Assembly (NCBI RefSeq): GCF_000196895.1
Contig: NC_014297.1
Coordinates: 62,001-126,000, forward strand
DNA: 64,000 nucleotides
Direction of reading: 5' to 3'
Source: Halalkalicoccus jeotgali B3
GTDB lineage: Archaea; Halobacteriota; Halobacteria; Halobacteriales; Halalkalicoccaceae
Part shown: positions 16,112 through 24,737 of the stretch, piece by piece
How the letters are laid out: each line of letters begins with the position of its first letter
Numbering within the stretch: position 1 is the stretch's first letter
Position numbers and translations under genes: made by a program
The notes under the pieces: model-generated
The model's input: the letters and a program-made list of their open reading frames with translations, nothing else
Told to the model about the DNA's origin: nothing
Databases searched by the model: none

Positions 16112-17014
16112 TCAACGCACCGCCAGCGACGGGAGCTGCGATTCGATCAGCTCGCGGTCCTCCTCGAACCACGGCGGGAGCGAGAGGCGTTCGCCGCCGT
16201 CCTCGGCTACGAGACCGACGGGTTCGGTCGCGAGTTCGAAGAGGATCCCGCCGGCATCCCTGACGTACAGCGACCGGAAGTAGTGGCGGTCGCGCACCCG
16301 CGAGACGTGGTAGTCGCACTCGCGAAACAGGTCGTGCCACTCGAACAGCTCCGCTTCGCTTTCGACCCCCAGTGCGACGTGGTGGATCGTCCCCGGTCCC
16401 TCGCGGCCGAACTCGCCACCGCGATCGAGGATGTCGACGGGATGAGAACCCTCGCCCGGCGCCCGGTAGCGCACCCGGTCGCCCTCCTGACCCGCGGGCT
16501 CGAACCCGAGCGTTTCGAGGGTCGCGGCGGTCGCATACGCGTTCGTGGGCCACAGGGTGACGCCGTCGATTCCGCGGATCGCCGCGTTCTCCGGGACGTG
16601 CTCGGTCCAGGGCTCGCCCGCCGCCCTGCCCGCGATCAGTTCGAGACTGGTTCCGTCGGGATCGCTCAGTCGAAGCCCGTGTTCGTCGAAGCGCTCGACC
16701 CGCTCGGGGTCGTGGGCCGCAAGGCGGTCGGTCCAGTAGTCGAGCGATCCCCCCGGGACCGAGAGCGCCACCGCGCTGGGTTGTGGGCGGCCGATCCGGC
16801 CGGGATCCCCGTGTGGATAGGGAAAGAAGGTCAGGACGCTGCCCGGCGAGCCCGAGGCGTCGCCGTAGTAGCAGTGATATGCGAACCGGTCCTCGTGGTT
16901 CACCGTTCGACGGAGGAATCGCAGGCCGAGCAGGCCGACGTAGAAGCCGACGTTCGCCCGTGGATCGCCCGCGAGGGCGGTGACGTGATGCAGTCCGGTC
17001 GCGTCGCTCAGCAT
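16112..17014 (-). CDS. VOC family ring-cleaving dioxygenase-like protein (LinE/PcpA type)
   Basis: A 300-residue protein with two glyoxalase-like halves: LHHVTALAGDP (about 8-18) with RRTVNHED, then IHHVALGV (near 210) and GILFELATEP (near 264). His and Glu of these motifs would form the metal site. The pattern fits hydroquinone-cleaving dioxygenase-like VOC proteins, but the substrate is unknown. The start at ATG 17014 (MLSDATG) overlaps the previous gene's stop by seven bases (ATGCTGA), so the two VOC genes are tightly coupled. Confidence 0.82.
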   Translation of the reverse strand: MLSDATGLHHVTALAGDPRANVGFYVGLLGLRFLRRTVNHEDRFAYHCYYGDASGSPGSVLTFFPYPHGDPGRIGRPQPSAVALSVPGGSLDYWTDRLAAHDPERVERFDEHGLRLSDPDGTSLELIAGRAAGEPWTEHVPENAAIRGIDGVTLWPTNAYATAATLETLGFEPAGQEGDRVRYRAPGEGSHPVDILDRGGEFGREGPGTIHHVALGVESEAELFEWHDLFRECDYHVSRVRDRHYFRSLYVRDAGGILFELATEPVGLVAEDGGERLSLPPWFEEDRELIESQLPSLAVR

Positions 17015-17847
17015 GTTCCCTCTACTCGCACTCGCAGTTCGATCCCGTCCGGGTCCGAAAGCGAGAGCGTGTCGGTTCCCTCGGACTGTTCGGCTCTTCC
17101 GATCCGATCGCGAACCGCACCGAGCGCCTCGCGATCGGGGACGAGCAGTTCGACCCACGCGAGCCCGCGCCCACTCGCGGGAGCCGTCCGCCCGTTCCAC
17201 GTGTTCAGCCCGACGTGGTGGTGATAATCGCCGGCGGCGAGAAACAGCGCCGCGTCGCTCCACTCCTGTCTGACGGTCAGTCCGAGCCCCTCGACGTAGA
17301 ACTCGCGGACACGCGGGAGGTCGGTGACTTCGAGGTGGACGTGTCCGACGGTCGTTTCGTCGGGCACCCCGGCCTCGCCGCGGCGCCGGTCCCCGAGAGC
17401 GTCCAGATCCAGCGGAAGGGTGGCCATCTCGATGCGTCCCTCGTTGGTCGGCCACTCCTCGCGGGGGCGGTCGCGGTAGATCTCGATCCCGTTTCCCTCC
17501 GGGTCCGAGAGGTACAGCGCCTCGCTCACGCGGTGATCCGAGGCCCCGTCGAGGTGCCAGCGTTCGTGGATCCGTGAGAGGGCATCGCCAAGCGCGGCCC
17601 GCGAGGGGACCAGAAATGCCACGTGAAACAGCCCCGCCTCCTCAGTCCCTCGTTCGGGCGCCTCGGGGGCCGCGAGCAGTTCGAGCAGCGAGTCGTCGCC
17701 CGCACCGAGCGTCGCGCGGTCGGCTTCGCGCTCCAGCACGGTCAGCCCGAGCACGTCCCGATAGAACACGACGAGCCGGTCGAGGTTGTTCGCGCGGAGC
17801 GCGACGCGGCCGACGTGGGTTCGGTCAGGGAGCACCGAGTCGATCAT
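17008..17847 (-). CDS. VOC family protein, catechol-2,3-dioxygenase-like (CatE type)
   Basis: A 279-residue protein with two VOC modules: HVGRVALRANNLDRLVVFYR (about 11-30) with LFHVAFLVPS and GNGIEIYRDRPREEW, then TVGHVHLEVTDLPRVREFYV with DYHHHVGLNTW. Metal-ligating His and Glu residues are visible. This matches the CatE group of putative extradiol dioxygenases; the actual substrate is unknown. It overlaps the LinE-like gene by seven bases. ATG 17847 (MIDSVLPDRTHVGRV) is preferred to longer in-frame starts, which add atypical sequence. Confidence 0.82.
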   Translation of the reverse strand: MIDSVLPDRTHVGRVALRANNLDRLVVFYRDVLGLTVLEREADRATLGAGDDSLLELLAAPEAPERGTEEAGLFHVAFLVPSRAALGDALSRIHERWHLDGASDHRVSEALYLSDPEGNGIEIYRDRPREEWPTNEGRIEMATLPLDLDALGDRRRGEAGVPDETTVGHVHLEVTDLPRVREFYVEGLGLTVRQEWSDAALFLAAGDYHHHVGLNTWNGRTAPASGRGLAWVELLVPDREALGAVRDRIGRAEQSEGTDTLSLSDPDGIELRVRVEGTC

Positions 17848-17925
17848 GCGGATGGAAGGTGGCGTACGGACATAACCCATCGCCCGAGCGACACCGTTTT
17901 GCACGGGCAACTGGGATCGAGTAGC

Positions 17926-18222
17926 ATGGATCTCGCCGCGCGGATCGCCCGCTTCCGGGCCGTCGCCGAGGAGTGGCTCCGGGGGCTCTATCACGGGATG
18001 TTTACCCATCCGGCCTACGAGACGATCGAAAAGGAGGCCGAGGACTTAGAAGACGAGTTCATGCTCGCGTGTTTCCCCGACGCCTTCGGCATCCCCTCGC
18101 CGATTTCCTATTACACCGCCGAGTTGCTCCCCCACCTCACCGACGAGTACGAGGCGTGGCAACGGCGAATGTGGGATCGTGACTCGCTGGTCGAGCGAAA
18201 GGGCCAACAGTATCACTTCTAG
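17926..18222 (+). CDS. Conserved haloarchaeal hypothetical upstream of arsA
   Basis: A 98-residue protein (MDLAARIARFRAVAEEWLRG) that is mostly helical and acidic, with FPDAFGIPSPISYYTAELLP in the middle. No motif of known function is seen and no membrane segment. Its TAG stop is directly followed by the ArsA-family ATG with no spacer, so the two are surely co-transcribed and perhaps functionally linked, for example as a client or adaptor of the ATPase. The start is the first ATG after the divergent VOC gene. Confidence 0.75.
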   Translation: MDLAARIARFRAVAEEWLRGLYHGMFTHPAYETIEKEAEDLEDEFMLACFPDAFGIPSPISYYTAELLPHLTDEYEAWQRRMWDRDSLVERKGQQYHF

Positions 18223-19167
18223 ATGGTCGAGTTCGTCTTCTTCGGCGGCAAAGGCGGCGTCGGAAAAACGACGGTCGCGAGTGCCTACGCACTGAAATGT
18301 GCGCGTGCGGGTCTCGATACGCTCGTCGTCTCGACGGATCCGGCCCACAGCACCGCCGACGTCTTCGACCAGGAGTTCGGGGACGACCCCCGCCCTGTCG
18401 AGGGCGTCGAGAACCTCCGGGCGATGGAGATCGATCCCGAGACCGAGGTGCAGGAGCACCTCCAGGAGACCAAGCGCGCGCTGGGCGAGCAGCTCAGCTC
18501 CTCGATGGTCGGGGAGATCGACCTCCAGATCGAGATGGCCCATCGCACCCCGGGCGCCTACGAGGCGGCGCTACTCGACCGCTTTATCGACGTGATGCGC
18601 ACTGCGGAGTGCGATCGCGTGGTCTTCGACACCTCGCCGACGGGCTCGACGCTGCGGCTGCTGTCGCTGCCCGACTTGCTCGAGAAGTGGATCGACCGCC
18701 TGGCGTACAAGCGAGAGAAAAGCATCGATTACTTCGAGATGGCCGCCGTCGGAAAGCAGGAGCCACGACGAGTCCGTGAGGGCGACCCGATCCTCGCGCG
18801 CCTCCGGGGACGAAAGGAGCGCTTTGCCTTCGCGGGCGAGGCGCTGGAGGAGGCTACCTTCTACCTGGTCTGTACGCCCGACGACCTCTCCGTGCGCGAA
18901 ACCGAGCGCTCGCTCGCTACTCACCGCGAGTACGACCTCTCGGTCGGCGGGGTCGTGATCAACAAGCGCACCCCAGAACCCGATCCCGACGAGGAGGGGC
19001 GCGGGGCCCGGTTCCTGCGCGGGAAGGTCGAAACCGAGCGCGAGCGGATCGCGGAGATGCACGAGCGCTTCGACGCGCCGATCGTCGGGGAGATCGAAAC
19101 CCGTATCCGGGAGATCAAGGGCGACCTCCTCGAGGAGGTCGCGGCCGAACTCGCCGTCGACGGCTGA
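18223..19167 (+). CDS. ArsA/Get3 family ATPase
   Basis: P-loop ATPase of 314 residues with the deviant Walker A GGKGGVGKTTVAS (about 7-19), the A' segment VSTDPAHSTADVFD (about 40-53), and FDTSPTGSTLRLL near 135. It is a single-domain member, closer to archaeal Get3-like proteins than to the duplicated bacterial ArsA. The arsenite-coordinating cysteines of bacterial ArsA are not evident, so arsenite export is unlikely and a role in tail-anchored membrane-protein targeting is more plausible. No ars genes are nearby. Confidence 0.88.
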   Translation: MVEFVFFGGKGGVGKTTVASAYALKCARAGLDTLVVSTDPAHSTADVFDQEFGDDPRPVEGVENLRAMEIDPETEVQEHLQETKRALGEQLSSSMVGEIDLQIEMAHRTPGAYEAALLDRFIDVMRTAECDRVVFDTSPTGSTLRLLSLPDLLEKWIDRLAYKREKSIDYFEMAAVGKQEPRRVREGDPILARLRGRKERFAFAGEALEEATFYLVCTPDDLSVRETERSLATHREYDLSVGGVVINKRTPEPDPDEEGRGARFLRGKVETERERIAEMHERFDAPIVGEIETRIREIKGDLLEEVAAELAVDG

Positions 19168-19260
19168 TAAGTCAACTAAGTATTATAACAGCGAGAGTAG
19201 GTCCTATATTTCGTGGGTAGAGAACGAGGAACCGAACGACGTATCGCTGCAAGTATGAGT

Positions 19261-19270
19261 TATATTTATA
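19261..19270 (+). promoter_or_regulatory. cstA promoter TATA element
   Basis: TATATTTATA lies about 38 bp before ATG 19304 in an AT-rich block (19253-19275) that contrasts with the surrounding GC-rich sequence. Transcription would begin near 19292, giving a short leader of about a dozen bases. Confidence 0.55.
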
Positions 19271-19303
19271 TCAATCCTGAACGATTCGGCGCTAGAGCTA
19301 CGC

Positions 19304-21133
19304 ATGGCAGGAGTTATCTGGATCGTCGCGATCGTACTCGTGACGTTCACGGTCGCGTACATCGGCTACGGGCGCTATCTCTCGCGGTTCGTCGGCCTCG
19401 ACGACGCTCGGGAGACGCCCGCACACAAATACGAGGACGGACAGGAGTACGTCCCGGCGACGAAACCCGTCCTGCTGGGACATCACTATTCGAGCATCGC
19501 GGGCGGGGCACCGATCGTCGGCCCGATCACGGCGGCGTTGACGTGGGGTTGGCTGCCCGCCGTGTTGTGGGTCGCCATCGGCAACCCGCTGATGGGGGCG
19601 GTCCACGACTTCACCTCGCTGTCGGCGAGTCTCCGTCACGAGGGCAAATCGATCGGCTACATCATCGGCGAGTACGTCGGCGAGCGCGGCAAGGACATGC
19701 TGTTGTGGTTCGCGTTCCTGCTCATCATCCTCGTGGTGGCGGTGTTCGCGCTGGTCATCGGCGTCGTCTTCAACGCCTATCCGCAGGCCGCGACCGCGAG
19801 CGTGCTGTACGTCGGGCTGGCAGTCCTCTTCGGTATCTGGCTCTACCAGCTGGGACTTCCCTTCTCGGTCGGAACGGTGATCTTCGTCGCGGGCGTGTTC
19901 GCCTCGGTCTGGGTCGGCATCCAGTATCCCGTTGCGCTCGTCCCGGGCGATTACCCCGCGGGGACGCTCGTCCTCTTTGGCGGGTTCCCGATCGCCTTGC
20001 TCGACAGCCCGAACATCGCCGCGTGGGTCGTCACGATGCTGATCTACGGTGCGGCCGCGAGTATCCTCCCGGTGTGGACGCTGCTCCAGCCCCGCGATTA
20101 CCTCTCGTCGTTCCTGTTGTACGCGGGCGTGGGCGGCTCGCTGCTGGCGGTGATCGCCGGGACCTTCCTCACGTCGACCGCCCAGCCCCTCGAGATCCAG
20201 ATCGGTGCATGGTACGGCTTCTTCGGACAGGGCAGCCCGCTCGCGGAGTTCCTCCCGGCGATGATGCCGCTGTTTCCGCTGTTGTTCATCACCATCGCCT
20301 GCGGGACGATCAGTGGCTTTCACTCGCTGGTCTCCTCGGGCACGACCGCAAAACAGCTCAACAAGGAAAGCGACGCCCGGTTGATCGGCTACGGGGGAAT
20401 GCTCGCGGAGGGCCTGCTCGCGGCGGTCGCGCTGTGTGCGGTCGCGCTGATCGCCATTCCGGCCGGGTCGGGCGGGATCGGGCTGGCGCTGCCGAACTTC
20501 GCCGAGGGCGGCGGGATCATCCTGACCGCCCTCGGCGTGCCGCTTCTGACCGGCGAGGTCTTCATGGCGCTCGTCCTCGCGAGTTTCCTGCTGACGAGCA
20601 TGGACACCGCCGTGCGTCTGGGTCGCTATATGATGGAAGAGATCGTCGGCACCCCCGAGACCGCTGTCGAAAGCTACGCCGCCAACAAGTACGTCAACAC
20701 GGGCGTCATCGGCGTTGTGGCCTTCTTCCTGCTCGGGAGCGGGCGCTGGGAGGACCTCTGGACGCTCTTTGGCGGGGCGAACCAGCTGCTCGCGGCGCTG
20801 GCGCTTTTGACCGGGACCGTCTGGTTGGCCAACTGGGACCAGTCCAAACAGCTGCTCAGTACCGGCGCGCCGATGGCGATCATGACGTTCATCACGATCG
20901 CTGGGTTGGCGTGGGTCGGGGGCTACCAGATCGTCGGCGGCAGACTGTTGGGGATCACTGCCGAGGCCGAGACGACCTTGTTGGGGCAGGTCTCGGCGGT
21001 CGCACAGGTGCTCATCATCATCACGCTGATCGGGCTCGCCCTGTCGCTGCTCAAACTCGGCTACGAGAACCTCCAGACGGTGCGCGGACCGGGCGAGGCG
21101 GTGGCGGCCGACGGGGGGACGGAAGACGACTGA
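19304..21133 (+). CDS. cstA: Carbon starvation protein CstA family transporter
   Basis: Integral membrane protein of 609 residues with about 16 hydrophobic segments. The N-terminal signature GRYLSRFVGLDDARETPAHK and LLGHHYSSIAGGAPIVGPI (about 55-75) are diagnostic of the CstA family, as is LLTSMDTAVRLGRYMMEEI near 425-445. Family members import peptides or pyruvate in bacteria; the haloarchaeal substrate is unknown. The convergent downstream gene encodes a 41-residue membrane peptide. Confidence 0.93.
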   Translation: MAGVIWIVAIVLVTFTVAYIGYGRYLSRFVGLDDARETPAHKYEDGQEYVPATKPVLLGHHYSSIAGGAPIVGPITAALTWGWLPAVLWVAIGNPLMGAVHDFTSLSASLRHEGKSIGYIIGEYVGERGKDMLLWFAFLLIILVVAVFALVIGVVFNAYPQAATASVLYVGLAVLFGIWLYQLGLPFSVGTVIFVAGVFASVWVGIQYPVALVPGDYPAGTLVLFGGFPIALLDSPNIAAWVVTMLIYGAAASILPVWTLLQPRDYLSSFLLYAGVGGSLLAVIAGTFLTSTAQPLEIQIGAWYGFFGQGSPLAEFLPAMMPLFPLLFITIACGTISGFHSLVSSGTTAKQLNKESDARLIGYGGMLAEGLLAAVALCAVALIAIPAGSGGIGLALPNFAEGGGIILTALGVPLLTGEVFMALVLASFLLTSMDTAVRLGRYMMEEIVGTPETAVESYAANKYVNTGVIGVVAFFLLGSGRWEDLWTLFGGANQLLAALALLTGTVWLANWDQSKQLLSTGAPMAIMTFITIAGLAWVGGYQIVGGRLLGITAEAETTLLGQVSAVAQVLIIITLIGLALSLLKLGYENLQTVRGPGEAVAADGGTEDD

Positions 21134-21203
21134 ACGGGCTCGGATCGACAGCCAGCCTGAAAGGCGAGCGTGATCGGCGGTTTTCGAGCCGGTTCGGGAC
21201 CCC

Positions 21204-21329
21204 CTACTCGCGATCGGGTCGGAATCCACCCACGAACTGCTGAACCGTATACGCGAGAGCGAACAGCACGAACGCGAACAGTGCGATTACCCCGAGTTCC
21301 TGTCCACCGGGGAGTTGTAGCAGCCACAT
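21204..21329 (-). CDS. 41-residue single-helix membrane peptide
   Basis: Read from ATG 21329 (MWLLQLPGGQELGVIALFAF), with one clear transmembrane helix (about 12-33) and a basic/acidic tail (FRPDRE) ending at TAG 21204. It is convergent to cstA and 87 bases downstream of the gene ending at 21417. The hydrophobic pattern and clean termini make it a plausible real gene of the size automated callers skip; no family is recognised. Confidence 0.5.
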   Translation of the reverse strand: MWLLQLPGGQELGVIALFAFVLFALAYTVQQFVGGFRPDRE

Positions 21330-21416
21330 AGAGTGTAATTTATCCGGTAGGATGTAGTCGCTCCGGCCGAACGAGTCGGTCCCCGAGCGGCCACCAGAGA
21401 TCGAACGCGATGAGCG

Positions 21417-21986
21417 CTATCGCAATCGATTTGCGAGCCGACTCAGCAACCCCGATTTCTCGCGCTCGATCGGGTCCCACGTGGCGAAGGCCGCCGCGAC
21501 GTCGGCGTTTTCGCTCGCGACGAGTTGCTCCTCGCTCGGGACGACGACAAGCAGATTGATCTCGTAGTGACCGTGATAGCCGAACTTCAACAGGGTGCGA
21601 TCCGAAAAACCGGAAACGTACTCGCGGACGCCCTCCCCGAGCGCGTCGGCCACCAGCGCGAAGGTGAAGTCGGTGCTGAAGTGCTCGTCGGCGGGGACGA
21701 TCCACTCGTCGGCCAGTTCGTGGCCCAACTCGACCAGCCCATCGAGATCGGCCTCCCGGACGGTCCCGACCCGACGCGCGAGGAGGTGTTCGGTCGAGTC
21801 GTGGCGCGCAAAGGAGATCGACGGGTGGAGGAACTGCTTCTGGTTGCGAATCGAGAGTTCGCCATGGAGGTCGAAGCGCTCGCCCCGAACCCGGACGTCC
21901 CGGTCGAGGTCGTAGTTGGTCGCGAGGCGACGGGCGACCCGGTCGAGGAAGGGATCGTCGTACTCGGGGACGGCCTCGGGGCTCAT
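21417..21986 (-). CDS. Conserved haloarchaeal hypothetical protein
   Basis: A 189-residue soluble, acidic protein (MSPEAVPEYDDPFLDRVARR). Features include RHDSTEHLLARRV and FKFGYHGHYEINLLVVVPSE-like strands (about 137-153), but no motif that fixes a function. Its ATG overlaps the cupin stop as ATGA, so the cupin gene and this gene are translationally coupled. A link to cupin-type ligand binding is possible but unsupported. Confidence 0.75.
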   Translation of the reverse strand: MSPEAVPEYDDPFLDRVARRLATNYDLDRDVRVRGERFDLHGELSIRNQKQFLHPSISFARHDSTEHLLARRVGTVREADLDGLVELGHELADEWIVPADEHFSTDFTFALVADALGEGVREYVSGFSDRTLLKFGYHGHYEINLLVVVPSEEQLVASENADVAAAFATWDPIEREKSGLLSRLANRLR

Positions 21987-22360
21987 CGCTCGGGCTCGTA
22001 GGGGTGGGCGTCGTCCGCGGCCGGCGGCGCGCCGATCGCGAGGACGCGAACCGGCTCCCCGGATTCCGCGGCGTTGTAGGCCCGATGCGGGCTGTCGGGG
22101 TCGGCCACGAAGACCTCGTCGGGCCCGACCGCGTACTCGCCCTCAGGGGTCTCGACCGAGAGCGTCCCCGAAAGGACGTAGAAGACCTCTTCCTGTCGGT
22201 CGTGGTAGTGATAGACGAGCGGGAGCTGCTGGCCGGGGTCGGCCTCGTAGACGTTCATCGCGAGTTCCGAGAGATCGGCGGCGTCGCCGACCGACCGGTG
22301 CGTACACGGCCTGTCCGGGGTCGGGTCGATATCCGCGGGGTCGATGACGTGATAGCCCAT
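21983..22360 (-). CDS. Cupin domain protein
   Basis: A 125-residue single cupin. The metal motif is visible as YHYHDRQEEVFYVLSG (about 46-61, His and Glu ligands) and later SPHRAYN (about 93-99). Cupins of this size may be enzymes, storage-type binding proteins or sensors; substrate unknown. ATG 22360 (MGYHVIDPADIDPTPDRP) is chosen over an upstream in-frame ATG because conserved sequence begins here. It is coupled to the next gene by an ATGA overlap. Confidence 0.88.
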   Translation of the reverse strand: MGYHVIDPADIDPTPDRPCTHRSVGDAADLSELAMNVYEADPGQQLPLVYHYHDRQEEVFYVLSGTLSVETPEGEYAVGPDEVFVADPDSPHRAYNAAESGEPVRVLAIGAPPAADDAHPYEPER

Positions 22361-22449
22361 ACCGTCGGATGGGGGGCGGCGATCAAATACGTTGGGCAAA
22401 CGGACCGATCCGGCAAGCTATAACCCGCTGGACCGCGTACTCACGGACA

Positions 22450-22656
22450 ATGAACGAGAAGGACACCGAGGCCTGCGGTCGGTGTGCCATCACGACCGTG
22501 GTCGACGCGACCGAAAGCGGTCGGGACGTTCTCGGCGAGGAGCGCATCGAGATCGCGGAACGCGAGATGCGTCGGACGTCGCCCCACCACGTCGCCGCGA
22601 GTCGATTGAAGTCGTGGTTCGACTCGCTGGGCACTCGACTGATCTACGGCCGATAG
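22450..22656 (+). CDS. Small CxxC-containing hypothetical protein
   Basis: A 68-residue protein (MNEKDTEACGRCAITTVVDA) with a single CGRC pair at residues 9-12 and a basic C-terminal part ending LGTRLIYGR. CTATAACC near 22416-22423 lies about 30 bp before ATG 22450, supporting a leaderless start. Function unknown; one CxxC could bind metal in a dimer or act as a redox pair. Confidence 0.65.
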   Translation: MNEKDTEACGRCAITTVVDATESGRDVLGEERIEIAEREMRRTSPHHVAASRLKSWFDSLGTRLIYGR

Positions 22657-22701
22657 TACGCAAGGTCAAACTATGTATTCACCGACGGAGAACGGACACT
22701 G

Positions 22702-23511
22702 ATGGAAGAGAGCATCGCCGGGTTCAAACAGCGCGGGCAGTGGGCCGATATCGTCGAACACGGCGAGCGGATCACGCGCGCGCTACGGGAGGCGGGCGTT
22801 TCGGGGCCTGCCTTCGAGGAGTGGGACGAGTGGCGACCCAAATCCCACGAGCGCATCGAGACGGACGTCAGCGAGAAGACCGCCGCACAGGCAAGCGTCG
22901 GCGAGGGCGAGGGCGAACGCGAGGGAAAGGAGCCCGACGAGGACCTCCAGTCGGCGGGGAAGAGCCTCACGGAGTCCTACGAGAGCCTCGAGGAGGACGA
23001 CACCGAGGGTGCGATCGACAAGTGGGAAGAATCGGTCGGCTACGTCGCCCGCGCGGCGGATTCGGCGAGCCGGAAGGCGATCCGGGCCGTCGAGGACACC
23101 GTCTATCGGAAGGTGATGACCCAGCTCGCGCCCTACTACTTCGACAACGAACTCGTGAGCGCGAACCTCCAGCGCACCACGAGGGGCGAGGTCCCCGAGT
23201 TCGTCTTCGAGGTCAACATCAACGACGACCGCCGGAAGGAGGAGGTCTCCGAACGCCTCGTAGAGTACGAGGAGGAGATCGACCGCTGGCACGTCGAGAG
23301 CGAAAAGGAGGTCGCGACCGTCGAGGCCGCCGAGGGCGTCGAGCCGACCGACGCCGAAATCGAGGCGACGACCGCGATCCCCGAGGGTGAGAAAAACCCT
23401 GCCGAGGAGCTGATCGAACACATCGAGTCGGCCGAACTCGCCGAAGGGGTCGAGACCACCGAGAGTGAACGCGAGACGGCAACGGCCGTCACCGAAGAGG
23501 ACGACCGGTAG
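22702..23511 (+). CDS. DUF5828 family haloarchaeal protein
   Basis: A 269-residue, strongly acidic protein (MEESIAGFKQRGQWADIVEH). It has an N-terminal helical part, a low-complexity Glu/Gly stretch (about 73-85), a conserved core (AIDKWEESVGYVARAADSAS to FVFEVNINDD, about 112-178), and an acidic tail. I recognise it as the haloarchaeal DUF5828 group; no function is known. It is followed 32 bp later by a phosphate transporter on the same strand with its own TATA-like sequence. Confidence 0.78.
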   Translation: MEESIAGFKQRGQWADIVEHGERITRALREAGVSGPAFEEWDEWRPKSHERIETDVSEKTAAQASVGEGEGEREGKEPDEDLQSAGKSLTESYESLEEDDTEGAIDKWEESVGYVARAADSASRKAIRAVEDTVYRKVMTQLAPYYFDNELVSANLQRTTRGEVPEFVFEVNINDDRRKEEVSERLVEYEEEIDRWHVESEKEVATVEAAEGVEPTDAEIEATTAIPEGEKNPAEELIEHIESAELAEGVETTESERETATAVTEEDDR

Positions 23512-23543
23512 GCCTTAATGGCGGAACCGCCGACTGACCGTTG

Positions 23544-24737
23544 ATGGTCGACGCCGCAACCCTTCTCACCGTTCTCGTCGCCGCGCTCGCGAGTCTCTTC
23601 ATGGCATGGGCGATCGGCGCGGGCTCCAGCGGCTCGACACCGTTTGCCCCCGCCGTCGGTGCGAACGCCATCTCGGTGATGCGCGCCGGCTTTCTGGTCG
23701 GCCTGCTGGGCTTCGCGGGGGCGGTGTTGCAGGGCGCGAACGTCTCTGAGGCCGTCGGACGCGAACTCATCTCGGGGGTCACCCTCTCGGGGGAGGCCGC
23801 GACAGTCGGCCTACTGACCGCCGCGACGCTGGTCGCGATCGGCGTCTTCACGGGCTACCCGATCGCCACCGCCTTCACCGTCACGGGCGCGATCGTCGGG
23901 GTCGGCCTCGCGCTCGGTGGCGCCCCCGCGTGGGCGAAGTACGCCGAGATCGCCACTCTCTGGGTTCTGACGCCCTTTATCGGCGGCGGGATCGCCTACG
24001 GCACGGCCCGCCTGCTGCGTGCGGAGGGGGTTCCCGAACGCTACACCGTCCCCGTCCTTGCCGGGTTGATCGGCGCGCTGCTTGCGAACATCGAGTTCGT
24101 TCTCCTGGGGCCGCCCGGCGGGAGTCGCTCGGTCGCCAGAAGCGTCTCGGTCGCGCTCGGGTCGCCGGCGATCGGCGAGGTTGCCGTCGGCGCGATCGGA
24201 GCCACCGTGGCGTTCGCGCTCCTCGTCATGCTGGCTGTCGGTCGGGACATGGAACGGGACGCAGACGGCGCTCAGCGCCGATTCTTGCTCGTGTTGGGCG
24301 GGCTGGTCGCGTTCTCGGCCGGCGGCAGCCAAGTCGGGCTCGCGATCGGGCCGTTGCTGCCGCTTCTCGACCCGTTCGACCTCTCGGTGACCGCGGTGTT
24401 GGTCGGCGGCGGGATCGGGTTGCTCGCCGGGTCGTGGACCGGCGCGCCACGCATGATCAAGGCGATCGCACAGGACTACTCCTCGCTGGGGCCACGCCGG
24501 TCGATCGCCGCGCTCATCCCTTCGTTCGCGATCGCGCAGGCCGCTGTGCTGTTTGGCATCCCGGTCTCGTTTAACGAGATCATCGTCAGCGCGGTCGTCG
24601 GCGCAGGGTACGCCGCGGGCGGGGGCGGGGTGAGCAAGGCCAAGATGGGATATACCGTCCTCGCGTGGATCGGTTCGCTCGTGCTCTCGATCGTGCTCGG
24701 CTACGGGATCTTCACGCTCGTCTTCTCGGTGCTGTGA
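23544..24737 (+). CDS. pitA: PiT family inorganic phosphate transporter
   Basis: Secondary membrane transporter that imports phosphate with a cation. The 397-residue protein has about ten transmembrane segments and two inverted PiT repeats, with AVGANAISVMRAGFLVG (about 36-53) near the N-terminus and the second-repeat region SFNEIIVSAVVGAGYAAGGG near 345-365. TTAATG at 23517-23522 lies about 25 bp before ATG 23544. No PhoU-like regulator adjoins it. The gene ends directly against the convergent CNNM gene with no spacer. Confidence 0.9.
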   Translation: MVDAATLLTVLVAALASLFMAWAIGAGSSGSTPFAPAVGANAISVMRAGFLVGLLGFAGAVLQGANVSEAVGRELISGVTLSGEAATVGLLTAATLVAIGVFTGYPIATAFTVTGAIVGVGLALGGAPAWAKYAEIATLWVLTPFIGGGIAYGTARLLRAEGVPERYTVPVLAGLIGALLANIEFVLLGPPGGSRSVARSVSVALGSPAIGEVAVGAIGATVAFALLVMLAVGRDMERDADGAQRRFLLVLGGLVAFSAGGSQVGLAIGPLLPLLDPFDLSVTAVLVGGGIGLLAGSWTGAPRMIKAIAQDYSSLGPRRSIAALIPSFAIAQAAVLFGIPVSFNEIIVSAVVGAGYAAGGGGVSKAKMGYTVLAWIGSLVLSIVLGYGIFTLVFSVL

